From: Phycomyces blakesleeanus NRRL 1555(-)
Taxonomy: Eukaryota > Mucoromycota > Mucoromycetes > Mucorales > Phycomycetaceae
Direction: 5' to 3'
NCBI RefSeq assembly: GCF_001638985.1
Contig: NW_017265142.1
Location: 248,001 to 312,000, forward strand
DNA: 64,000 bases
Shown: positions 44,933 through 59,371 of the stretch, in pieces
How the letters are laid out: each line of letters opens with the position of its first letter
Position numbering within the stretch: the stretch's first letter is position 1
The notes under the pieces: generated by a model
Databases searched by the model: none
What the model was told of the DNA's origin: nothing
The model's input: the letters and a program-made list of their open reading frames with translations, nothing else
Translations under genes and position numbers: made by a program

Positions 44933-45889
44933 TCACATAATGGTACATTCCTTGCTAGCCATCTTGTCTGAAAGGCGATCGAGCCAGGACATGTCTCCAG
45001 TACCCTTGCCAAACTCAACAAAAAGACATCCTGGGTTTGGCTTATTAGGTTCAACATGAACATTATAGCGCTTTACAAGGTCCAAAATTGCAGGCTTCAG
45101 TTTTGCAATATTGCCTAAGTGCAATTTCTTTTTGTCAGTCATAATTTTTTAAAAAATGGTTGACCTTTATCTGTTGTAAATAATAAAAATAGAAAATAGA
45201 AAATACCTGTGCTGTGAAGCCCTTTTCCAACAATAATAATCAAATGATCATAGTTCTCACGCTCACACCGCTTAATGGCTTCTTCTACTCGCGCCGACGC
45301 TTCTTTTACAAACAACCCATGAAGATCAATCTCGGTTGGAGATCGCCCTTGATTTTTTACTATCCATTGACATATGTTAAGAAAAAAAAGGCACATTTTT
45401 TAAAACATGATATTGTGTTATATAATTACATTTATAGATATAATCAGCAGCTTGATTGTTGTAGCGATTCATAGTATTGTCATGTTGATGGCCTTGGTTA
45501 GACAGCTGTTTAGCTAGACAGTGTAAATAGTACAATGAAGTAAGGAGCCATGCTTATTGGTAAAATATATCTTTAAGCGTACCTAGACCACCGTCGCCGT
45601 TTTGATAAGCTACTTTGCTTCTTGCATAGCAGTCGTTTCTTTTTTCAGCCTCTTGGTGGGCCATTTCTCGAAGTCGAGTATATTCAGAATCGTCGTCCCC
45701 TGAATCAGGTTGATGGTAAGGTGATTCCGAAGGTTGGTAACCATTGAACGAATGTTGTTGATATTGTTGATGTTGTTGGTTTTGTTGGTTTTGCTGTTGC
45801 TGTTGCTGTTGTTGTTGTTGCTGTTTAACAGCTTGATAAATCTGGACACCTTCCTCGACAACACGTCCAATCGATTGTGAATTTCCCAT
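44933..45889 (-). CDS. DUF1771-SMR (small MutS-related) domain protein with lipidation signals at both ends
   Basis: Four exons (45583-45889, 45430-45513, 45207-45359, 44933-45114) join in phase to 241 residues. The N-terminus MGNSQS fits N-myristoylation (Gly2, Ser6). A poly-Gln run (about 23-33) and a Gln/His-rich linker follow. DUF1771 (about 68-131) has YTRLREMAHQEAEKRN and AYQNGDGGLAKQLS. The SMR domain (about 135-213) has IDLHGLFVKEA, VGKGLHST and AKLKPAI. The C-terminus ends Cys-Thr-Ile-Met, a CaaX box predicted to be farnesylated. SMR domains are RNA/DNA endonuclease-like folds. Fungal homologues such as yeast YPL199C lack a clear function. The exon 4 acceptor (CTTAG, 45115) was chosen because it restores the family spacing GKGLHS-x-AKLKPAI. 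Confidence 0.88.
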
Positions 45890-46007
45890 GTTAAATGGCT
45901 AGACAGGTTGCCTAATTTTGTCAAGAAGCAAAAGAAAATAGGGGTGCCTAATTTTATTTTCTCACTCGTTACACGAAAGTGCTAATAGAACTCCGTGTGA
46001 TACTTCG

Positions 46008-46175
46008 ATGCTGAAGGAAAGCTGTAGTCGTTGTTCTCCAATCTGTCTAGAGAAAGTCAAAATCCCAGGGTGTTACAATCGATCGCCATTTTCTCTTTGC
46101 AGCTGTTGCAAAACCCGCATTTACATTACTGCCCAACCAGATTTTATAAGAAACATATCAATGTCTTTGTTATAA
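46008..46175 (+). CDS. Possible 55-residue cysteine-rich ORF
   Basis: ATG 46008 opens MLKESCSRCSPICLEK, then GCYNRSPF, then SLCSCCKTRI, and stops at 46175. The seven cysteines are spaced CxxCxxxC...C...CxCC, as in small zinc-binding proteins. A splice-like TTTCTCTTTGCAG lies at about 46092-46104, so part could be intronic. It diverges from the SMR gene (118 bases between starts). The composition is better than the surrounding DNA. No family is recognised; chance is a real alternative. Confidence 0.25.
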   Translation: MLKESCSRCSPICLEKVKIPGCYNRSPFSLCSCCKTRIYITAQPDFIRNISMSLL

Positions 46176-48168
46176 ATAGTATTCTTGCTTTGCACCAATA
46201 GAAACAGCAAGTGTCGTTTCTTATTCCACCTTGAAGTTATCTGATAAGTAAGTCTATTGGATTTCTTCTTTGTTCTAAACCAGTGTAATACTGTTGGTTT
46301 TTTTAATACTCGTTATTTAGTAATGTATCGAATGTTAGTATACTATATCTTAGGAAAGCTCACAAATATACTTTGGATTGAAAGCATATATTCAATTTGA
46401 CCAGCAGGAATCAGCTCAAGGCCTTATCCAAATACTATTTCCCAATTTTGTAAATTCTAGATGAATTCCAAGTGTAAGCGATAAGGTACGGATTTGTTTT
46501 TCTATATATCAGGCACACTTGCTCAGATCCTGAAGCGATCGATGCACTTTTGAAAATCAAGTGGAGTCCTAAAAACGGCTTGTCTTTTTAAAAAAGACAT
46601 TTATTCTCTTTATACTATTGTACTTGGGTTGTCGAAACTTTGTGTTCATTCCAAGCATTTTTATTACACGATTTTTAGCATTAGAAAAATAGAACTTCTC
46701 ATTCAAGTTCGGTAATATTCTCGGTTTTATACGCATTTTGAATCTATACGATTAAGGTACCTACTTTATTTTACATATATATAATTCAATAGTCAAACCC
46801 AGAGTTTAAACATGAACCACTTATCACCAGATTTTGTAAATTCATATATACTGGCTCGAATTAATATTTTTCAATCTTAATGATATAATTAATGTGATAT
46901 CCCATTTTTTGCATAAAGGTAAACTCGCTTTACCAAGAAGATGCCTAGAATATTTTATATTTTATATTATAAAAGAATCGGTTGACTTTCATAGCAAAAA
47001 CCCGGAGATTGTCACACAGGTTTTGTAGCTGTCTAAAAAAAAGCATGCACATTAACATTTATGGTGAAATTGGCATAACTTTCTTTTATACACGCAACAC
47101 ATCTGTTGCTATTCTAGTAAGCCATATATTCTGGCAGATATTTTATTACAATTGATTATTGCGGATCCTACAGAGTCAAGATTTGATTTCCACAAGACAT
47201 AATTTGGTCGATTGATACAATACTTTAAATTTTTATTAGCTCTATGGAATAATAATAAGAAAAAGTCTTGGGTTTTCAAAGATAAAATGTGATATTTGTA
47301 CTGTAGCATTTTTTTTTCTGATGTTAAAGCAGATCCGAGAAATTGGATACTTATTATTGTTTGTATAATATGTTAGCGCTAAAGATGTAAATATCGACTC
47401 ATTGTTGGAAATTATATTTGCATAAACAAGAACTTATCTACAGCAGTTTTGCTGGTATTACTGTTGTGATGGGTGAATTCAACTTTGTCACCAGTACTAG
47501 CTATAAGTATATTTGCTTAATATAAAAGAAATTTAGTCAATAAAACGAAAAATAATCTTAGGTGAAGTTAGATGAAATAAGCAAATTCGAACAAATAGTA
47601 TTTGTATTTGATTAAAATGTCTGAATAGCCAATACGTTGGTTAAATTTATTAAGCTTTTCAGTTTGACTATCTTTAACAGCTTAAATTTTGCCGGCTTGG
47701 AATCTGTTCAAATTAGATCTTATTCGTATAGAAAAATAAGAATGCTTCAAATTATAGTAGATGCATTAAAAGAAAGTATAAGTCCAAGTTCCAAAGATCT
47801 CTTGAAAAAAAAGTAACATACCTATTAGATATATGTATATATACGAGGCACGTGTTGACAAACTTGGCAGAATAATAACTGCTAAAAGAAGTATTGATAA
47901 GGCTCTCGTACACTAGACTATCCTTTTCTATAGTTAAAATACAATAGACTGTCTGCCTATTACGAGCATGTAATAGAGTTATATATGCATTAAGCTAGTT
48001 TAATAATGTAAAAAATAATACTAAATTGTATGTAAAATAGCGCCCATTCTTTGGGAAAATCCAGCAAGTTTATTATTTTTGGAGAAAAAGTTTCATAACC
48101 CGCATCACAATATCTTATTAGACCAAGCAACTGAACTTGCCAAAAAAGAAAAGAGGGACAAGTTCACC
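46176..48168. other. Gene desert, AT-rich
   Basis: 2 kb without a supported exon on either strand. The last 150 bases are the DHX35 promoter. Confidence 0.45.
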
Positions 48169-50843
<2,675 letters not shown>

Positions 50844-50999
50844 AAAAAAACTGAAAACTTTATTACCTAGGTCACTCTCCTCCCCTTTTTAATTTGATCT
50901 CTTTCTTTTCTTTCCCTTCACAAATATATATATATATATATACATACATATACATAAACATCAATTTTTTTTCATTCCTATTGATTTGATTGTCCTCGA
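50844..50999 (+). promoter_or_regulatory. Short spacer between DHX35 and MMADHC
   Basis: 156 bases must hold both the DHX35 3' end and the MMADHC promoter. A pyrimidine block lies at 50876-50920, then a (TA)n run. Confidence 0.4.
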
Positions 51000-51606
51000 A
51001 TGTCACGCAACAAATCACCTTGTCTTCAACCACCAACTCGATTCACCTATGACTCATCCGAATTCGAATATGCAATCTACTCGCCATCACCTCGGTTCTC
51101 AAAAGAGCTTGAACCTATATTTCCTAATATGTCAGTAAAGCAACGCAAAGAGCTCTTGGTTGTACCTGTAATCCAAAAGTGCTTCCATGACATGGCTGCC
51201 AGTACTCCAGAGATTAACCGTGAAAGGGATGAGAAACTTGATTTGGTAATAGGCTAAAAATATACATTTTGAAGTTTTCTTTATATTTATATTTATATAT
51301 ATATTTATATAGTTTGTTGACTGGGGTAAACGAGTTGCCAATCGACTGAAAGGGCTGGGGATGTGGGCCGATATGATGGACCCAGCATCCGGATATCCTA
51401 TTCTTAGCCCGTCAGGTGCTTTGCCTTACCCTGATGTTCAAGGAACAATTGAATTGATGGGCTATGAAACCCACAATGTAGGATGCTGTCACATCTTGCT
51501 TCACCCTAGATGGAGAAGCAAGATCTATCCAAGCACGTTTTTTACTACCGCGCCTGCAGATCTGCTCGTCAGAGTAATCGATGAAGTTCTCGCTTCCAAA
51601 GCTTAG
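51000..51606 (+). CDS. MMADHC: MMADHC (CblD) cobalamin-trafficking protein
   Basis: Two exons (51000-51245 and 51313-51606) join in phase to 179 residues. The conserved C-terminal domain is complete: FPNMSVKQRKELLVVPV, CFHDMA, WGKRVANRLKGLGMWADMMDP, SGYPILSPSG, and MGYETHNVGCCHILLHPRW with the conserved Cys pair region. CblD hands reduced vitamin B12 from CblC to cytosolic methionine synthase or mitochondrial methylmalonyl-CoA mutase. The protein is shorter than human MMADHC (296); the missing part is the mitochondrial leader and variable N-terminus, so this one may act only in the cytosol. Most Dikarya lack the gene. Confidence 0.93.
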
Positions 51607-51888
51607 ATTTACGCATAAATTCTTTAGAATAAATTAAGTTTATAGAATACTTACACCACAATTGTGATCCGGTGTAGTAAAATATATAGACAATTTCATA
51701 TGGATACATATGTATATAAAAAGATCCGCTTAAACATTTACAACTAGTTTATCAAGAGAATTTCCAATTGTGGAAATTGGCCCACTCGTATTTCCCTAAA
51801 ATGCAGCATTTTTCTTTCTGTACTTCTGTTTATTCTACCCTTCTACTCTTCCTATTTCTTGTTATCTTAAACACCAAACAAAGCAAAA
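51607..51888 (+). promoter_or_regulatory. Promoter region of the GRAM-VASt gene
   Basis: 282 bases. A pyrimidine-rich leader (51805-51870) precedes the start. Nothing else. Confidence 0.4.
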
Positions 51889-53173
51889 ATGGATAGCACG
51901 AACCGTAGACTACATTCGAATACAATCTCTGGCGAGAGACCTACAGAGATCACGATTGTCACCGAGCCATCCTCACCTCGTCGTAATTCTGAAGGTGCTT
52001 TCCATCTTCCATTAGATTCAGCACCTGTAACTCCATTGACATCAGAATCTCTCGGCGTACTTTCTCTCCAGGACCATTTCCCAAACCCTCAAAGACAAGA
52101 AGCACCTTTACCTACAAATACACCTGTCGCAGTACCCGAGAAACCCGTGGCGACTACTGTTGGTACAGGCCTTACTTCAGCCCCAACGACTGCAACAACG
52201 CCTGTAGTTGCTACTGCTAAAAACACAAACTTGCCAACCTTGCCTTTACCAGATGTGTCTTTTAAAGACAACGATGATGATGGTCCTTTGCCGCCAGCAA
52301 AGACAACTAGATCTAGAGGACCAAGTCAGTCCACAGTTGACCCATATGAAGATGCTGTTTCTTCATCCAATTCTCCGCCTCGAAGCGACGATCTGAATGT
52401 TGTTAATACTCATATGACAGTAGGATCTGTTGCCTCGAGTTGTGGAGTTGATTTGGCAAATGCCAAGAGAAATGCAGATTTTCATGCGTTATTTCGCAGC
52501 GTACCAGAACAAGACATGTTAATAGAAGGTATTGAATGCTTTTTTTTTATTGATAATACTCTTAATTAACTATCGAATTATTGGGATGCCTATAGATTAT
52601 GGCTGTGCATTGCAAAAGGAAATCCTATTACAAGGTCGAATGTATATTTCCGAGAATCATGTTTGTTTCAACGCAAACATCTTTGGTTGGGTGACAAATG
52701 TAAAACGTTTTTTCTTCTTCTATACATACATACATTTTTCTTCTTTCTTTTTGCTTTAATGCGCGTGGCTTAAATCTAATTATCCTTCATTTCTATTAGC
52801 TGGTTATCGCGGTTTCTGATATTGTGGAGATTGAAAAGAGATCTACAGCTATCATTATCCCAAATGCCATCCAAATATCGACATTACATGCAAAGGTATA
52901 ATAAGTTGAATTGGATCAGGGTCTTTTAAATATAATTAAACCCTCATTTTTGCTGTTGTAAATTCTGTACTGGTATTTTAGCATTCGTTTGCCTCTTTTC
53001 TATCGAGAGACCAAGCCTATGATTTATTGATCGACGTATGGAGATGTGTCAGACCACCACAACAACCTATTGAAGGTCAAAAAGTATCTGAGACTGACTA
53101 TGAAAGTGATACATCAGAATCCACATTCTCCAGTAGCAGCTCTATCGGATCTAGTGGCGAATTATCCTCAGAT

Positions 53174-53205
<32 letters not shown>

Positions 53206-54773
53206 CGATATAAATCTCATGGAAAAAAGTATATCTTTATTAAGCAAGAAACAAACAATTAGAAAGCTTAACAACAAATATAGGCCTACCTCCTAAGCTA
53301 TCGATATCTTCTGCATCTACATTGCCAATTTTAAAAGAAAAGGCACCAGAAGAAGTTTCAAGAAAGAGAGCTCAATCTGAAGCAGGCCCACGTCCACGTC
53401 CAGCGTCCCCGGCAGAAAAATCAGCTCAGGTTCAGGACAAGACAGAATGTGAATGCGGAAAGAACAACAGTCATTATCCTGTTATTGTAATGGACCAAAT
53501 CTTTGACTGTCCTATGGAAAAGATTTTTCAGCTGCTTTATGAGGGTGATTTTATAAAAACATTCTTGGCCGATGTCCAGAAAACAACAGGTATGGAGATT
53601 TGGTCAAGTAGCTATTTCCAGAAATAGTATGTTCTAAAGATCGGATTTTAATGATTTGCTACTTAGATATTCAGATTACTGAATGGAGGAATGGGGACGG
53701 AGAAGGGGAAGGAGGAGCAGAACGTGTTCGAGAAATCAGCTATGTAAAACCATTGAATGGTGCCATAGGTAAACAGCTCACTTTAACAACAAAAGGACAT
53801 TTCCATTATTCTTTTGTATAACTATGAATTAATAAGCGAGTTTATTCTTCCGCAGGTCCCAAATCTACCCGGTGTTTATTGTCAGAAGAGATCATGCACA
53901 AAGATTTTAAGGATTATGTCACTCAAATTACTACCACACAAACTCCAGATGTTCCATCGGGAGGTGCATTTAGTGTCAAGACAAGGACATGTCTTACTTG
54001 GGCAGAGAAAGGAAAGACTCGGGTATTTGTAAGTGTCCTTGTAGATTTCACAAAGTCATCTTGGTTGAAATGTAAGTTGTGGTATATCTTAAAACTCATA
54101 AAAAATCTTTATCTGATTACTATATATATACATCTACATAGCAACGATAGAAAAGGCTTGCATTGATGGTCAAATGACTTATTACAAAGATCTTGAAGCT
54201 GCTCTCCGACGCTTCACCGAAAAACAAAAACACGTTGGTCTATCAAAGGCTGATCGTCGTAAACGGAAGGTGAAGAAGGAAAAGAGACGCTTGAAAAAGA
54301 CACCAAAGAATATCGAAGAACCTGTGTTGGGCTGGAAGGATAAGGCGATCAGATACATCAGACAATTATCTGCACCATCAACGACTCAATTGATTGTATT
54401 TGGCATGTGCACTATGATGCTCATCAATTTTTACATCGCATCCAAACTTGCTACGGTTGAGAAGCGACTTCACCAGTACTCACAAGGTGTCTCTGACAAC
54501 AAAAAGGCTGCCCAAAAGCCTATGGCAAGTGATCAAGGCGAGACAGTATGGGCATGGTTGGGTAAATTAGATTATGAGGTCCCAGAAATGCACAATTTCC
54601 CGTCAGAAGAAAGTATCGAAAAACGATTACAAGCATCTCGAGAAGTGAAAAATAGGCTAGATGCACACATGGATACCTTGGGAACCATGCTTCAACGTGC
54701 AGAAGAGAACATGGAACAAGTGTCAAGGGCAGTTGAAGAACAAAAGGAAAAAATAAAGAATAAACGAGTATAA
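51889..54773 (+). CDS. GRAM-VASt sterol transfer protein (Lam/GRAMD1 family)
   Basis: Eight exons (51889-52528, 52596-52699, 52800-52895, 52982-53228, 53284-53589, 53667-53768, 53856-54071, 54142-54773) join in phase to 780 residues. A disordered Ser/Pro/Thr N-terminus of about 195 residues is followed by a GRAM domain (about 198-290, FHALFRSVPEQDMLIEDYGC...GRMYISENHVCF). A Ser-rich linker has a run of 13 Asp, then the VASt domain (about 428-590, starting VIVMDQIFDCPMEKIF). A basic stretch, one membrane helix (about 650-671, LIVFGMCTMMLINFYIA) and a coiled coil end it. Lam proteins are ER-anchored at contact sites and carry ergosterol between membranes. The coiled coil after the anchor would be luminal. 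Confidence 0.94.
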
Positions 54774-54981
54774 ATACCGCTATAGATATTCAAACCAAAA
54801 TAAGTCACTCCTCTTTATAATTATATTTGTGTAAACACACACATATGTATGTATGTATATATGTGTGTATGTTTTTATGTATGTATAGTAAAACAAGACA
54901 AAAAGGCGGGTGGGAAAAGGGAATAAAAGAAACAAAGTATATTATCTGTCACGTAAGATCCAAGAATCTTTCTTTTTTTTT
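54774..54981. other. Convergent 3' flanks
   Basis: 208 bases with a (GTAT)n microsatellite near 54845-54895. Confidence 0.4.
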
Positions 54982-56600
54982 TTAGTTAATGACCACAGAC
55001 CATGGGTGCTCTACTTCTCCATACTGGATGTTCATAATAGCTTCACTGAATCTCTTAGTGTAAGGACCAGCCTGAGAAGTAGAGTCATTAGGATCAAGTG
55101 GGATGTTGAGATCTTCACCCATGTAGGAAATTGTCTTGACAGGGCTGACGATGCAAGCAGTGCCAGCACCAAACACCTCAACCACACGGCCTTCCTTGGA
55201 AGCATCTCTCAACTCGGGCATAGTAATCTTTCTCTCCACAACCTTGAATTCGTTCCATTCTCTAGCCAAGCTAAGGATAGAATCACGGGTGACACCGGGA
55301 AGAATAGATCCATCAAGAGGAGGAGTAATCAACTCAAGCTCACCCTGCTTGTTCTTAATCATAGTAAAGAGGTTCATGGCACCGACCTCAGTAAGCTGAT
55401 GGTCCTCTAATAAATAGTCAAAATAATATTGTTATTATTTGTCTAAAGCCCTGCTCTGCCCCTCTATCTCTCATCTCAGCGTATATAGTTAGATCTTCTT
55501 ACCACCAAACAACCAAAGGTTCTGCTGGTAACCAGCCTTAGCAGCTACACGCTGGGGCAATAAGCCAGGTGCATAGTTTCCACCAATCTTGGCATCACCT
55601 GTACCACGAGGCCATGCACGAACGTATTCAGTAGTAGCCATCAGCTTTACGGCAGCAAATCCAGTCTTGTAATAAGGACCAACAGGGCATGCAATAACAA
55701 ACAAAAGAGCATCTGAAGGAGCATTGACACCCAGAGATTCTTGGGTACCGATCATAGTGGGACGGAGGTAGAGAGAGTAACCACGCTCAGAAGGGATCCA
55801 ACGTTCCTCGGTCTTCAAGTACTCGGCAATGCACTTGATGAGCTCATCTCCATCGAATTGCTTTTATATACATATAAATATAATAATAATTGTTAAGTAA
55901 ATTATATATGCTTAAATATCAATAAAAAGGAAGGTCTACTTACAGGAAGAGCAATACGAGCAGTAGAACGGTTCATACGGGCCATGTTCATATCAGGGCG
56001 GAAGAGGCGAATCTTACCATTCTTATCCTTGTATGCCTTCATACCCTCAAAGCACTATATAATTTCAATAAAATCAGCACCTTTAAATCCGTAATACTAT
56101 ACTGTTTTTTGGGGGGAACCTACCTCTGAACCGTAGTGGAAGACAGCAGCACAAGGCTCGAGTTCGAGCTTAGCGTAAGGGGTGACTTCAGGAGAAGACC
56201 ATCCTTTGTCTTCGTTCCACTTGGCTGTCAACCTGGATAATAGTAATAAATAAATAAAAAAGCTTAATAAACTCACTCTTCAATTTGGGGATATTTCGAG
56301 ATACTTACATATGGTCAGTAAAGGTCTTTCCGAATACAAGATCCTTGTTGGCTACGAGAGGCTTAACAACATCTGCGGTCTTGATGCTCAACTTAGAAGC
56401 CTAGTAATAAAATGTAGATCACCAAAGAAAGAGAGAAAGAGAGCGTTGAGTGTTACAATTTTCTTTTAAAAGAAACGAGCAAACTTCTTGATTTGGAATC
56501 TTACATCTAAAGGTGCGTTCTTAGAGATAGTTGCATTGAATCTCTTGGACTGGGCCAGGGCATTGATGCGAATTCTCGAATATAAGCGTGCGTTGAACAT
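54982..56600 (-). CDS. BAT1: Mitochondrial branched-chain amino-acid aminotransferase
   Basis: Six exons (56505-56600, 56309-56400, 56124-56232, 55944-56054, 55503-55860, 54982-55406) join in phase to 396 residues. The first 30 residues ([20 protein letters not shown]) are basic and free of acids, a mitochondrial presequence. The fold-type IV PLP enzyme follows: CFEGMKAYK, the catalytic Lys (about 227) in [27 protein letters not shown], and [14 protein letters not shown] near the C-terminus. It catalyses the last step in Leu, Ile and Val synthesis and the first step of their breakdown, exchanging amino groups with 2-oxoglutarate. The presence of a presequence points to the Bat1 (mitochondrial) rather than Bat2 form. 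Confidence 0.96.
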
Positions 56601-57324
56601 ACTTAAAGTTGTCTAAAGAGTAAGGAAAGGAAGAAGAAACGGATAAATAATTGTGGAGATATAAGGGAAGATTGGAAGATGAAAAGTCACGTTCAGTCAC
56701 CGATAGAGCGACTTGAATAACCGCTCAATTAAGAGATAATCATAGCCGGACCAAAGGGTTAAAGCTATGTTGAAAACTTTCCCACGCAAAGAGACCAATA
56801 CAGTCATTGTTCCTCAGATTCTTATTTTCTTTGGATGTATTAAAATTTATATGCTACTAGTACCCACTATGACTTTTTGTGAGACCGGGGCATTAGTATC
56901 TAAATGAAGTGATAGATCAGGAACATCCAGTTGTATATAAACGAGCGGACTCTTCTTTGATATCCTTTTTACTGGATCTTGGTTATGCAGCTGCACCAAT
57001 CAGGGCTCGTATTAATGTTGTATACAACTGCATACACTGCCAACCAGTAAACGCACATTTACATGCTATTGATAATGATAACTTAAAACTTGAGTCATTT
57101 TGAGCATTGTAATTAAAGACTCGTACAAGCAAATACAGAATAGAGCAGAACAAAGGATAGGCACCCTCCCTTGCTCTCTTGTTCCTGAAGCACATTTCTC
57201 ACGCGAAATCGGGGATCGACTAAAACTCCAAAAGTCCAAAGGTCTTATGGTTTTGTACCCTGCTGGGTTTGCTGCAATTGAGTTCAATTATACATGTGTA
57301 TGAAACGAATAGCGTGGGGATGTG

Positions 57325-57358
<34 letters not shown>

Positions 57359-57760
57359 TGTATGTCTGTATGTCTGTATGTGATCTATTGTTCACAAACC
57401 ACAGTTTGCTTTTTTTTTGTACCTGATTGGTGGCCCTAGTCCGGTCCGGGGAGCCGATACAGAGTGTTGATTTCTTGGATTTAAACAGCATGCACTCGAC
57501 GTCAAAAAGAGTCATCGTAGTGCAAACAAAGTACAAAGAAAAGTCGTGTTACAAGTAAGCCAAATAAAACAAAATAATGCGATAAGATGCTTCCAAGAAA
57601 CTAAACCTTCTGAGATCTACGTTTACTCCTACACACATGCTTATAGAATTATTTTAGCTCTGTCCAGAATATATAGCTTTGATGTTATATGATTTTATTA
57701 CTTAATGAGGGAATGAAGGATATATGTGTATATATGTAAGAATAATATCTGCCTAGCAAG
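56601..57760. other. Intergenic; microsatellite, no firm gene
   Basis: The BAT1 promoter is at the left. 57100-57300 is somewhat less AT-rich and open on the plus strand but has no ATG and no recognisable product. A (TGTA)n array follows. Confidence 0.4.
57329..57381. repeat. (TGTA)n microsatellite
   Basis: About 12 units of TGTA with two TGTC variants near the right end, suggesting slippage followed by point change. Confidence 0.85.
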
Positions 57761-58809
57761 CTATAAGTTGGAAGATAGTACAGGTACGGGTTTCCGTAAA
57801 GGACGTTCCATATCAACCACATGGCCATCCTCAACCTTAAAATCGAACCCAAACAAGCTTGACTCTCTAGCTTGATCTCTAGCATATCTGTCCCGTAAAC
57901 GGTCGATCTGAGCTTCGTGTGCAAGCTTGGTTTCTATGTGGATACTATTACGACGTGGTTTAAGGTGGCGTAAAGAGAACGTCTTTTGCTTTCGAGGCCT
58001 GGTGTTGTTGAGAATGATGACGTTAGAGTTTGGGTCAAAAGGAATAATAGGTGGCGGTCCAAGCGGCTGTGGACCAAGAGGCGGAGGACCAAGAGGTGGG
58101 GGACCAAGAGAACCTGGTAGGAGCCCGTTGTACTCCATCATGTTACGCTCTTTAATGCGCATAGCTGCTCTTTTATGGCTCAATGAATGAATACATGCTG
58201 CCCAGTAGATCTGACATAAATTTGTTAGAAGCCGGATAGTCCACAATGAAAGAATTGTCCTTACATAGATTACGACCATAAAAACAATAACAATGAAGCT
58301 AAACTTGACTTCATTATCCCACAACTTTTCGCAGTTGTAAAGATCTAGGGTTCTAATTTCAGTTGGGATAGTTAGGTTGATATTTGCATTATTGAATTTC
58401 GTGATAAGTGAATTGCCAGACTCAATAATACACCAGTCTTGATAATCAGAGTGGACAGTGATAAAAATAATGACATTGACAAAGCCGTCAATCAGAACAG
58501 CCATGACGCCCACCCAAGTAGCATGCGAGAAGGGGCGAAGAAAATTTGGCTCATCCTAAGAATGGACATGTCAGTGACTATTATTGGGACTAGAGCAATT
58601 TTGGAATATCGTACATAAAATATAGCAAATAGGCCCCAGAATGACACTAGTGTCAACACAAGATTGGTAATTCCGTAAGCCATGATAGGACCGCTGGGTA
58701 AGTAAGAAAAAAATGCTGTACAAAACAGTGTTTAGCTCGAACTTCTCAAGGCAATAATATATATATATATATATTATTTTTACATACGACTTTTATTCTG
58801 GAAAGACAT
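57761..58809 (-). CDS. Multi-pass membrane protein with proline-rich cytosolic tail, unknown
   Basis: Four exons (58788-58809, 58615-58715, 58265-58555, 57761-58210) join in phase to 287 residues. Three to four hydrophobic segments lie in the first half (YGITNLVLTLVSFWGLFAIF, VMAVLIDGFVNVIIFITV, FSFIVIVFMVVIYIYWAA), with a Cys- and Asn-containing loop (NLTI sequon) between the second and third, presumably luminal or outside. After SLSHKRAAM comes a repeat of GPPPL/GPQPL units, then a basic segment (RPRKQKTFSLRHLKPRRN) and a charged tail. I do not recognise the family. The last intron is 54 bases, a multiple of three and stop-free, so retention would add 18 residues. Confidence 0.75.
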
Positions 58810-59371
58810 AATAGCAAAATACAATGAAAAGCCCTAACAACAGTAGAAACAAAGTCAAAAAAAATAGCGACAGTTATTCCTTTATTGACTTACTGCCCAC
58901 AGAACACAAGAAATCCATGCACCTGTCCGCAGATGAATGCAGCCGCAGCATTTCTTCAAAGCCCTTTGGGTTGATTGGACATAACGACGTTGACTGTGCG
59001 GTCGAAATAGATCAAGGTCCATTTGTTTTGCTTATTTTATTTTTTACGGATTATAAAATTGAAGAGAAATAGATAGAAAAATAGAAAGAGAGTAGAGAGA
59101 GAAAGAGAGATGAGAATATCTTAGCAAATGTCTCAAGAGTATTTGGTACGATGATGATGATGATAGAAAAAAATAGAAAGAAAAATAAAAAGGCTTTGGC
59201 CGTTTTAATATTATGTCAACGGTTGTTTGCCTTTGGCCCATTTTTGGAAAGCCAAGTATAAATTTATGTAGTATTCCGGCATTTTTTTTTGTTTGAGTTT
59301 TATCTATAAATGGCTTTTAATAGAGTATAATTAACTACCCCCAAAGAAGTTCGCATATTTTGAAGAAAATT
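58810..59371. other. Spacer between the membrane-protein and TAF11 genes
   Basis: An 82-codon frame at 58824-59072 starts 15 bases from the opposite gene's ATG; I do not support it as a gene. Purine-rich AGAGAG DNA spans 59062-59110. Confidence 0.4.

Noticed and set aside
45139..45206. Alternative exon 4 of the SMR gene using the acceptor after TTACAACAG
   Set aside because: It would give a premature stop after nine residues and cut the SMR domain; the CTTAG acceptor restores the family spacing.
56909..57303. Two plus-strand open frames with some protein-like sequence
   Set aside because: Neither has an ATG, they are in different frames without a good splice junction, and I recognise no family.
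57429..57462. GC-rich patch that looked like part of a tRNA
   Set aside because: No cloverleaf: the T-arm consensus GTTCRA and acceptor pairing are missing.
58824..59072. 82-codon ORF divergent from the membrane-protein gene
   Set aside because: Starts 15 bases from the opposite ATG, leaving no room for promoters; no homology, ends in AT-rich noise.
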